The notes under the pieces: model-generated
The model's database searches: none
The model's input: only the letters and a program-made list of their open reading frames with translations
What the model was told of the DNA's origin: nothing
Source of the DNA: an uncultured Bacilli bacterium
Lineage (GTDB): Bacteria; Bacillota_I; Bacilli_A; RF39; UBA660
Reading direction: 5' to 3'
Assembly: GCA_947624135.1 (NCBI GenBank)
Contig: CANQIV010000006.1
Location: 1 to 32,981 of the forward strand
Length of the DNA stretch: 32,981 nt
Part shown: one piece after another, positions 10,800-19,082 of the stretch
How the letters are laid out: each line of letters starts with the position of its first letter
How positions within the stretch are numbered: the stretch's first letter is position 1
Program-made: the position numbers and the translations under genes

Positions 10800-11795
10800 C
10801 TACTTTATCTTAAAATTTTTTACTATATTTAATTTGCTTATTTCATTATCTAACTTTTCAAAAATCCAATCTTGTTGATTAGTTTTATCAAAATGTTTAT
10901 ATTCTTTTTCTATTGCCATTTTTAATAAAATAAATATTCTATAAATTATTATTCTATTTTCTTCATCCTGATTTAATTTCTTTTTATTATAACCTTCTAA
11001 AAAATACTTACTTGTCTTTTGTTTAGTTGTATGAAAATAGAAAGCAAATAGCTCATCACAAAAATATAAATCAGAGAAATCAACAATTCCATTTAAATGA
11101 TTGTCCTTAATTATTATGTTACCGTCCCAAATATCAGAATGTACTAAGCATAAATTACTGATATTATTTAAAGATTCTTTATATTGTTCAAGTAAATTGA
11201 TAAATAAACTATAATTATATTTTTTAATTTTAATATTATTATTTGTTGCATCTTTTATCAACGTTTCAAATAAAAATTTAATAAATTCATAATTAGAATT
11301 AAACTTTTTGTTTGGAAAACTAGGTATATAAAAATTATTACTTATTATCTTGCTCATTTTATAGCATATGCTTCCTAACTCTTTTTCAATATTTTCTACG
11401 TCTTGTTCCGAAAGTTTATTTTTTAAATCACACAATTTTATTCCATCAATATATGTCATGAAGAAATAGGGAGCATCACATAAACTACAAGAGTTATCAT
11501 AATGCAATAATTTAGGAGCAGGAATATCGTTTATTTGCATTAATTTAAGCATTTCGACCTCCCACCACATTGTATTTCTTTCAAATGTAAGCATAAGATT
11601 TTCATTCTTAGGTGCAATTTTTAATACATATTTATTTGCACCATCTTGAATCAAATATATAGCATTTTTCATACCACCTTCAATATTGCTTATTGATATA
11701 TTGCTAGAATCTTTATTAAAAGTATATTCAAACATTTTTCTTATAATAGTTTCATCTTGATAATTTTTAGAAAATGAATAGTCTAAATTAGACAT
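10800..11795 (-). CDS. APH/choline-kinase-like phosphotransferase
   Basis: 331 aa; LVHSDIWDGNIIIKDNHLNGIVDFSD catalytic and metal-binding motifs; overlaps the next upstream gene by 8 bp. Confidence 0.85.
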   Translation of the reverse strand: MSNLDYSFSKNYQDETIIRKMFEYTFNKDSSNISISNIEGGMKNAIYLIQDGANKYVLKIAPKNENLMLTFERNTMWWEVEMLKLMQINDIPAPKLLHYDNSCSLCDAPYFFMTYIDGIKLCDLKNKLSEQDVENIEKELGSICYKMSKIISNNFYIPSFPNKKFNSNYEFIKFLFETLIKDATNNNIKIKKYNYSLFINLLEQYKESLNNISNLCLVHSDIWDGNIIIKDNHLNGIVDFSDLYFCDELFAFYFHTTKQKTSKYFLEGYNKKKLNQDEENRIIIYRIFILLKMAIEKEYKHFDKTNQQDWIFEKLDNEISKLNIVKNFKIK

Positions 11796-13815
11796 ATGAC
11801 TCTCCTTTATGCTTTTTTAAATATCTCTTACAAACTTCATCTGTATATGAATATTCATCATTATCGACAGTCAAGTGAAATATATTATCATAAGCATAAT
11901 CCTTTATTTTATTTTTAAAATAATTTCTTATAAATTCCTTTAATTCTGAAACTTCTTTATATAGGTATCCTTTTTTATCATTATAAAATATATAATTTGA
12001 AACTTTAATAATAAGATTTATTATAGCTATATTATTTGAATCATATTTATCTATTAATACGCTAGATTTAAAAACTGGAATTCCAACTTTTTCATTATTA
12101 TATAAATATATTTCTTCTATAAATTTTCTATAATCGTTTTCTAAATTAACTATTTGACAATTTTTGATAATTGAATTTTCACTTAATATTTTTATAGCTT
12201 CGTCCATCATTTCACGATCTAATGAATTCCAAAGAATTCCAATACAAGAAATTTTTATATTGGGTAATTTTTCTTTATCTATAACTTTATTTTCAATTAA
12301 AGTATTTATTATAGATAACACATTATCTAAATCTCTAAATTTTTTAACATTTTTAGCATTTAGTAAAAGACTAATTATATCATTGACTAATTTTTGTATT
12401 TCATCTTTATATAAATTGTCTTTCAATTTACTTAATTTATAATCTTTTATATACATCTTCAATACATGAGATAAACTATTAAATAAGCACTGTTCCGCAT
12501 AGTCTTTATAATCACTACCTAAACTTAATATTTTTTTATAAGCATCTTTTCCCCAACTTTGAGTTAAAAAACATCTTTCATTAAATTTACTCCCTGTTAA
12601 TGATCCCTCGTTTCTTTTTACATAGTGATAATATTTCGTACTATCGCATACAATTTTTTTATTTGCAAGGCATAATTTTAATATAAAATCTGCATCTTCA
12701 TTAAAAGTATTTTTATCAAATCTTATATTTTCTAAAGATGATTTTTTATATAACTTATCCCAAGCCGCCATAGTGATACTACCATCTAAGTATGATTTTA
12801 CTAACTTTTCTTGATTATCCACTATAACAATTTCTTTTGGATTATTATTTGGATGTCTTACTACACCATTTCTAGAATGAATAAACGCCCTACCACATGA
12901 AACATCTGCTTTATAAGTTTCTGCGTTTTTTAATAAATTTTCAATCATTCTATTCTCAATATAGTCATCGGCATCAATAAAACCAATATATTCACCTTGT
13001 GCTATATCTAAACCTGCATTTCTGGCTTCAGATAAACCTTTATTTTCTTGATGAATAACTTTAACTCTTTTATCTTTTTTAGCTAAAACTTTGCAAACCT
13101 CTAACGTATTATCTGTTGAGCCATCATCAACTATAATTATTTCTATATTTTTATAACTTTGATTTGAAATACTATCTATACATCTCATTAAATATTCTTC
13201 TACATTATAAGCAGGTATAATTATAGACACAAGTTTACTTGACATAATAGTATCTTCAATGAAAATGGATAAATTATCTTCCCAGTTATTTGTTGTATCA
13301 ACAACATAATGGTATCTTGAATTATTATATTGATGATGAATATTATCAATGCAACAATATTTCGAAATATCAAAATTATCTCCACGAGCGATATATCTTT
13401 GTTTTCTTAAATCATAATTTATTTCAGTTTTTATTAATAAATCGCATTTATTAAAAATAAATGAATCTTCTAACATCATCCAATCAATAATTATTATAGC
13501 ATCTTCAGGATATTTTTTTATTTCTTTCAAAATTTCATTATCTATTTCCCTCTTAAAATTAAGATCCATAATATAACTATCTACATCATAAGAGAAGAAT
13601 GAATCGGCAATATCTACATTACTTTTATCATAAATTTGATGATCATTACTTAAAGATGTTCTTATTTTATCTATTTTACCATTAGTCATTATTCTTTCTA
13701 CTAATTTATCAACTTCAATATACTTAAAATTATATTTATTAGATAAAAATTTTGATATAGTAGATTTTCCAGAAGCAGTTTTTCCAGTAATTCCAATTAT
13801 CATTTTTATCTGCAC
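11788..13815 (-). CDS. Fusion protein: N-terminal CoaE/P-loop kinase-like domain, family 2 glycosyltransferase, uncharacterised C-terminal domain
   Basis: 675 aa; GITGKTASGKST Walker A, then VSIIIPAYNVEEYLMRCIDSISNQSYKNIEIIIVDDGSTDNT...GFIDADDYIE (GT2), then about 170 aa unassigned. Confidence 0.85.
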   Translation of the reverse strand: MQIKMIIGITGKTASGKSTISKFLSNKYNFKYIEVDKLVERIMTNGKIDKIRTSLSNDHQIYDKSNVDIADSFFSYDVDSYIMDLNFKREIDNEILKEIKKYPEDAIIIIDWMMLEDSFIFNKCDLLIKTEINYDLRKQRYIARGDNFDISKYCCIDNIHHQYNNSRYHYVVDTTNNWEDNLSIFIEDTIMSSKLVSIIIPAYNVEEYLMRCIDSISNQSYKNIEIIIVDDGSTDNTLEVCKVLAKKDKRVKVIHQENKGLSEARNAGLDIAQGEYIGFIDADDYIENRMIENLLKNAETYKADVSCGRAFIHSRNGVVRHPNNNPKEIVIVDNQEKLVKSYLDGSITMAAWDKLYKKSSLENIRFDKNTFNEDADFILKLCLANKKIVCDSTKYYHYVKRNEGSLTGSKFNERCFLTQSWGKDAYKKILSLGSDYKDYAEQCLFNSLSHVLKMYIKDYKLSKLKDNLYKDEIQKLVNDIISLLLNAKNVKKFRDLDNVLSIINTLIENKVIDKEKLPNIKISCIGILWNSLDREMMDEAIKILSENSIIKNCQIVNLENDYRKFIEEIYLYNNEKVGIPVFKSSVLIDKYDSNNIAIINLIIKVSNYIFYNDKKGYLYKEVSELKEFIRNYFKNKIKDYAYDNIFHLTVDNDEYSYTDEVCKRYLKKHKGESYV

Positions 13816-13827
13816 CCCCTATATTTT

Positions 13828-14793
13828 TTAATTTAATTGATTTAAACGATTAGCTAAAATTTCAATAATATCCTTTGAATGAATTAAATCAAATTTGTTA
13901 ATATATTGTGACTTGTTTTTCAATATAAAGTTTAATTCATCAATGATACCTAGAATTTCTTTTTTATAATAATTTGTTAAATTATTGTTATCCCAGTCTC
14001 TTTTATATACTTTAAGAAGATGAAATAGACCATTGAAGTAAAACAAATATGCTTGCTCTTCCTTATCTAAATATTCATTTAATAATTTATTAAAATTTTT
14101 TTTGCAATAATTATATAATGTCAAATTATTTTCATTAAATGGGCAACTTGTCAATGAATTAGTTGCACGCTTTATATGATGATATAATTGCTTTGTATCC
14201 ATTACAATTTTACGTGAGTTTAAGCAAGCTTCCCATACATATGCTGCATCTTCATTAAACAATTTATAATCAAATCTTAATTTTTCTATGCATTTTCTTC
14301 TAAATAGTTTATCCCATACAGCAATTTTTAATTCATTTTTTAAATAGGCATTCATTATTTCTAATTCATTGTTATATATGAATACATTTCTTTCCTTGCT
14401 AATTTCCTCAATGCCACCTTCTCTATTATATATGTAAGCTTTTATTCTACATAAATCAGCATTTTCTACAATTAAATGATTAATCATAATTTCATACATA
14501 TCTGGTTCAAGAAAATCGTCAGAATCTACAAATCCTACGAATTCACCAGTAGCTTTATCTAATCCAACGTTTCTAGCTTTAGATACACCTTTATTATCTT
14601 GATTGACTATTATTATTCGATTATCTTCTTTTTGTAATTTCTCACATATAGATAAACTTGTATCTATTGAACCATCATTAACAATAATTATCTCTAAATT
14701 TGTATAAGTTTGATTCATAATACTTCTTATGCATCTTTCTACATAATCTTCAGTATTATAAACAGGCACTATAACAGATATTTTTTTATCCAT
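13828..14793 (-). CDS. Family 2 glycosyltransferase
   Basis: 321 aa; ISVIVPVYNTEDYVERCIRSIMNQTYTNLEIIIVNDGSID...GFVDSDDFLEPDMYE. Confidence 0.93.
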   Translation of the reverse strand: MDKKISVIVPVYNTEDYVERCIRSIMNQTYTNLEIIIVNDGSIDTSLSICEKLQKEDNRIIIVNQDNKGVSKARNVGLDKATGEFVGFVDSDDFLEPDMYEIMINHLIVENADLCRIKAYIYNREGGIEEISKERNVFIYNNELEIMNAYLKNELKIAVWDKLFRRKCIEKLRFDYKLFNEDAAYVWEACLNSRKIVMDTKQLYHHIKRATNSLTSCPFNENNLTLYNYCKKNFNKLLNEYLDKEEQAYLFYFNGLFHLLKVYKRDWDNNNLTNYYKKEILGIIDELNFILKNKSQYINKFDLIHSKDIIEILANRLNQLN

Positions 14794-14882
14794 AATTTTC
14801 CCTTCTTTCGATAGTGTTATAATATATTAATTATCTAATTTTGTCAAATTTTACTAATTAAATTATTTAAACTTATAATAAA

Positions 14883-14904
14883 AAGCAAGTATTACTACCT
14901 GCTT
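14883..14904 (-). terminator. Rho-independent terminator downstream of maf
   Basis: Minus strand AAGCAGGTA-GTAA-TACTTGCTT then TTTATT; 9-bp stem with one G-T. Confidence 0.8.
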
Positions 14905-14907
14905 ATA

Positions 14908-15492
14908 TTATTTATTTAAATCTTTTAAATAATAACCCATATTATTTATATGTTTATATATTGTTTCAACTGGTATACCTAATATATTATAATAACTACC
15001 TTCTATTTTTTCTATAAAATTAGACATTATGTTTTCTATTATAAAACCAGATGCATTCAATATACCACTTTCATTTTCAAAATAATAATCTATATCTTGA
15101 TTAGATATACTCCTTATTGCTACTAATGTTGTAACAGAATCAGTAATAATTTCATTTGTTTTAGTATTTATTATACTTACTCCTGTAATAACACTCGTAG
15201 TATTATTTTTACACATGTCTATATATTTTCTCGCTTCTTCTATATTTTTAGGTTTACCTAATACTTTATTATTTACATATACTATGGTATCAAGACCTAT
15301 TATAAGTGAATTAGGACATTTTTTTATTATACTTTTAGCCTTTGATAATGCTAATTTTTTTACATACTCATAAACATCTTCTTCATAGACTTTTGATTCA
15401 TCAAAGTCACTTTTTACTAATAGATGATTGATATGTACTTTATTTAATATTTCACTTTTAAATTTAGAAGTGCTTGCAAGTACTACTTTCAT
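14908..15492 (-). CDS. maf: Maf family nucleoside triphosphate pyrophosphatase
   Basis: 194 aa; VVLASTSKFKSEILNKV, DFDES, ALSKA, IIGLDTIVYVNNKVLGKP, ITGVSI. Confidence 0.94.
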   Translation of the reverse strand: MKVVLASTSKFKSEILNKVHINHLLVKSDFDESKVYEEDVYEYVKKLALSKAKSIIKKCPNSLIIGLDTIVYVNNKVLGKPKNIEEARKYIDMCKNNTTSVITGVSIINTKTNEIITDSVTTLVAIRSISNQDIDYYFENESGILNASGFIIENIMSNFIEKIEGSYYNILGIPVETIYKHINNMGYYLKDLNK

Positions 15493-15501
15493 GTATTCTC
15501 C

Positions 15502-16941
15502 TTATTTTTTTAATAATTGTTTTATTTTATTTTTTGCATAACTTGTCCTAACTTTATCTATCCAATCATCTTTAGGTGATAAAGCCTCATCATTAGTTAA
15601 TATTGTAACTCTATCATTGTTATCTAATATATAACCTAAATCATTTACCATTTCACCATTTACTTTAGCACCCATAAGTTTAATACCAATTTCATCACTT
15701 AATTTGAATGCTAAATCTATTATTGTAGAACCTTTAGGAAGCTCTACCATTTCACCATTTTGTGAATATACATATATTGTATCTGAAAATATATCACTTT
15801 TAACGTGTTCTACAAAGTCTATATTATTTTCAAATATACTATCTATTTCTGTAAGAGATTTATAAAATTCAAATTTTTTACGAAATTCTTGTTGCATTAA
15901 ATTTCTTACATCTTTACTTTTTTTATCCCAATATGTCATTATACCAAATGATGCAATTTGATCCATTTCAAATGTTCTTATTTGTGTTTGAACTAATTTT
16001 TCATGTGGTCCAAATACTGTTGTGTGTATTGATCTATAAAGATTTACTTTAGGATTATAAATATAATCTTTAAATTTTTCATTTAATGGATTATATTTGG
16101 AATGTATTAATCCAAGAGCTATATAGCAATTTTTAATTTCATCTACCATAATTTTTATCGATATTAAATCATGCATTTCATTTATACTTTTAACTCCATT
16201 TTTTAAACTATTATATACACCATATATATTTTTTGTTCTTGTTTTCATTTCATGAGGTATTTTTTCTATTTTTAATAAATTATCTATACATGTTAACATT
16301 TGATATATATATGAGTTAGCAGAATGAAGAAAGTTACCTATTTCTTCTTCTGTTTTTCTATATTCAAATGGATTTAAATAACTAAATGATAAATCTTCAA
16401 GTTCATTTTTTATTCTATATGCACCTATATAATATGCGAATGGTACATATATTTCAAGGGTTTCGAGTGCATTTTCTTTTTGTTTAAATTCTGATTTAAA
16501 TTCAAGTGTTCTCATATTGTGAAGCCTATCTGCAAGTTTTATTATAATGATTCTTATATCGTTTTTTACACTTGTAATTATTTTTCTAGTATTAGCCATT
16601 TCTTGATCTACTTTATTTGAAAAATTCATTTTACTAATTTTAGTTACTCCATCAACTAAATTAGCAATATCACTATTAAATAAATTTTCTATTTCTTCTT
16701 TAGTTGCTTTAGTATCTTCTATTGTATCGTGTAAAAGTCCAGCACATATTGTATCAGTATCTGCATGCATTTCTGATAAAATATATGCGACATTCAAGGG
16801 ATGAATTATATAAGGTTCTCCACTATTTCTTTTTTGTCCATCATGCATTAAATTTGCATATTCGTATGCTTTAGTTATTAACTTAACACCACTTTTATTA
16901 TATAGTTTTACATTTTTTATTAACTCTTCTATTGTTATCAT
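15502..16941 (-). CDS. Short RelA/SpoT homolog (HD - degenerate synthetase-like - TGS), predicted hydrolase-biased
   Basis: 479 aa; RNSGEPYIIHPLNVAYIL, LLHDTIEDT, IIKLADRLHNMRTL; synthetase-like FKDYIYNPKVNLYRSIHTTVFG and QTQIRT; TGS-like region; no C-terminal ACT. Confidence 0.88.
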   Translation of the reverse strand: MITIEELIKNVKLYNKSGVKLITKAYEYANLMHDGQKRNSGEPYIIHPLNVAYILSEMHADTDTICAGLLHDTIEDTKATKEEIENLFNSDIANLVDGVTKISKMNFSNKVDQEMANTRKIITSVKNDIRIIIIKLADRLHNMRTLEFKSEFKQKENALETLEIYVPFAYYIGAYRIKNELEDLSFSYLNPFEYRKTEEEIGNFLHSANSYIYQMLTCIDNLLKIEKIPHEMKTRTKNIYGVYNSLKNGVKSINEMHDLISIKIMVDEIKNCYIALGLIHSKYNPLNEKFKDYIYNPKVNLYRSIHTTVFGPHEKLVQTQIRTFEMDQIASFGIMTYWDKKSKDVRNLMQQEFRKKFEFYKSLTEIDSIFENNIDFVEHVKSDIFSDTIYVYSQNGEMVELPKGSTIIDLAFKLSDEIGIKLMGAKVNGEMVNDLGYILDNNDRVTILTNDEALSPKDDWIDKVRTSYAKNKIKQLLKK

Positions 16942-17011
16942 AGAATCCCCCCCTTTTTATAAAAAACGATAAACTATTTTACATATTAATAAAACTTTAA
17001 TTTATACTTTT

Positions 17012-17039
17012 ATTATAATATTTTTAAAATAAATGTCAA
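17012..17039 (-). promoter_or_regulatory. Candidate sigma-A promoter for the short Rel homolog
   Basis: Minus strand TTGACA-N16-TATAAT, starting immediately after the aspS stop codon. Confidence 0.7.
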
Positions 17040-17040
17040 G

Positions 17041-18360
17041 TTATGGATTTAATCTATTAGGTCCTCTAAATAGTAACATTGACTCTTTGATACTTGGAAT
17101 ATCTAAAAGAAGCATTGTAAGTCTATCTATACCTATTGCAAATCCACCATGTGGAGGACATCCATATTTGAAGAATTCTAAATAAAATTTAACGTCTTCT
17201 CCAAGCCCTTTTTCTTTTGCATTTTTAACTATTTCATCATATCTGTGTTCTCTTTGAGCTCCTGTTGTAATTTCTATACCTCTCCAAATTAAATCATATC
17301 CTTGAAGTATTCCTTTTTCATTTCTCATGTGATAGAAAGCTCTTTTTTCTGCAGGAAAGTCTACTACGAATAGGAATTCATGATTAAATTTATCGTGCGC
17401 AAGTTTTTTACATAATCTTTCTGCTTCAGTAGTTAAATCATTTTTTTCTGTTTCTTCTACTTTATAAGTATATCTTTCTTCTAATTCTTTATATATATCT
17501 TCTAATTTCATTGTTGGAAATGGAAGTGTTGGAACTACTATATCTATTCCAAATACCTCTTTTATTTTATCTCCCATTTCTTCTTTTAAATGAGAAAGAC
17601 CATAAGTTATCATTTCTGCTTCTAGATTCATAACATCTTCTTTTGAATTTATATCAGCAAATTCAACATCAAATGATGTAAATTCTGTAGCATGTTTACT
17701 TGTATTTGAATTTTCAGCTCTAAAGCAAGGCGCAACTTCAAATACTCTATCAAATCCACTTGCAAGTACCATTTGTTTATAAAATTGTGGACTTTGAGCA
17801 AGGTAAGCTTTTCTATCAAAATATTTTACCTCAAATACCTCACTACCACTTTCACTTGCAGTTCCTATAAATTTAGGTGTATGTATTTCGGTAAATTTAT
17901 TATTATATAAATATTCTCTCATGTATTTTACAAGTGTACTTTGAACTCTAAATGTGAGTAAATTTTTTTCATTTCTCAAATCTATAAATCTATAATCTAA
18001 TCTAGTATCTAAATTAACATTAGATGGATCTTTATAATTAAATGGAAGTTCTATATCACTAACACTTGTTACCTTAATTTCTTCTGGAATAAATTCCATA
18101 CCATTTAATTTTACTTTAGGGTTTTCTACAACTTTACCTTTTACTTTTATAGTAGATTCTAGTGGTAAATTAGAGATAAGTTCTACCATATCTTTATTTT
18201 TTTTCTCTGATTTTTCTATTGTTATTTGTACTTTACCTGTAATATCTTTAAGTATTACAAATTGTACCCATTGTAAATCTCTTATATTTTCTACAAATCC
18301 ACTTATTTCTATTTCTTTATCGTAATAATTTTTTAATTCTTCTAAATATATTTTTTTCAT
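17041..18360 (-). CDS. aspS: Aspartyl-tRNA synthetase, short archaeal-type (AspS2-like, lacks the bacterial GAD insert)
   Basis: 439 aa class II aaRS; EIHTPKFIGTASESGSEVFEVKYF, AQSPQFYKQ, FRAENSNTSKHATEFTSFDVEFA, GIEITTGAQREHRY, GFAIGIDRLTMLLL. Confidence 0.93.
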   Translation of the reverse strand: MKKIYLEELKNYYDKEIEISGFVENIRDLQWVQFVILKDITGKVQITIEKSEKKNKDMVELISNLPLESTIKVKGKVVENPKVKLNGMEFIPEEIKVTSVSDIELPFNYKDPSNVNLDTRLDYRFIDLRNEKNLLTFRVQSTLVKYMREYLYNNKFTEIHTPKFIGTASESGSEVFEVKYFDRKAYLAQSPQFYKQMVLASGFDRVFEVAPCFRAENSNTSKHATEFTSFDVEFADINSKEDVMNLEAEMITYGLSHLKEEMGDKIKEVFGIDIVVPTLPFPTMKLEDIYKELEERYTYKVEETEKNDLTTEAERLCKKLAHDKFNHEFLFVVDFPAEKRAFYHMRNEKGILQGYDLIWRGIEITTGAQREHRYDEIVKNAKEKGLGEDVKFYLEFFKYGCPPHGGFAIGIDRLTMLLLDIPSIKESMLLFRGPNRLNP

Positions 18361-18365
18361 TTTTA

Positions 18366-18571
18366 CCTCCCATATAATATAAAAATTCTATAAATACACG
18401 GACGAACTAACTCGTGGTACCACCGTGCTTTATAGAATTATCTACCTTTAAAACTTTTAACGAAGTTACCCGATTATTTAACGTTTGATGTCTTCTATAT
18501 TAATAATTATTAGTTTACACCCACACTAACTCTCTTTAAATTATTTCATATATACTATTTCAAACAAATAC
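18366..18571 (-). ncRNA. T-box riboswitch leader of aspS, with likely Asp GAC specifier and terminator
   Basis: Minus strand GUUUGA...UCAAAC closing a specifier loop with AGUA and GAAGACA (GAC at 18490-18492), AGAGAGTTAGTG stem I element, T-box CACGGTGGTACCACGAG, terminator ATTCTATAAAGCACGG/CCGTGTATTTATAGAAT then T-rich tail; followed by GGGAGGT SD and aspS ATG. Confidence 0.92.
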
Positions 18572-18577
18572 AATTAC

Positions 18578-18606
18578 ATTATAGCATTATTAATAAATAT
18601 TTTCAA
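18578..18606 (-). promoter_or_regulatory. Sigma-A promoter driving the aspS T-box leader
   Basis: Minus strand TTGAAA-N17-TATAAT; the -35 overlaps the stop codon of the upstream ORF. Confidence 0.75.
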
Positions 18607-19082
18607 ATTTTTTTCTTTTTATCAAATTGATTATCTTCTAATCCACAATATTCATATTCGTTAGTATCTCCATATAAAATTGGAATATCTATATTTTCTT
18701 TGTTGCACAACATTATGTTACAAAGCATATCAAGTTGTTCATCAGTTACTGTTTTTCCAAATATTTTAGGATTAGGAATTTTAACAATTGGTTTATAGTA
18801 AATTGGATCATGACTATAATATACAAATCCTAAACAATTTATCAATATCTCTGCTGGGCCTTTTAATTCAATAAGTTTAAAGATTGTAGAATAATTTAAA
18901 TTTAATTTCAAATTTTTTATATCAATTTTCTCTTTTAAAAATTTTTCTGCCCATATATTATGACTATCTTTATAACTTTTTTCTCTTCTTAAAACAACCT
19001 TATAATAGTTACCATCTCTATCTATAAATCCATCATAATCTTTTACTTGAACAACATCATTATATTTATTAAAATCTAACAT
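18603..19082 (-). CDS. Hypothetical protein between hisS and aspS
   Basis: 159-aa ORF abutting hisS (stop of hisS at 19083); no recognised motif. Confidence 0.6.
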   Translation of the reverse strand: MLDFNKYNDVVQVKDYDGFIDRDGNYYKVVLRREKSYKDSHNIWAEKFLKEKIDIKNLKLNLNYSTIFKLIELKGPAEILINCLGFVYYSHDPIYYKPIVKIPNPKIFGKTVTDEQLDMLCNIMLCNKENIDIPILYGDTNEYEYCGLEDNQFDKKKKI

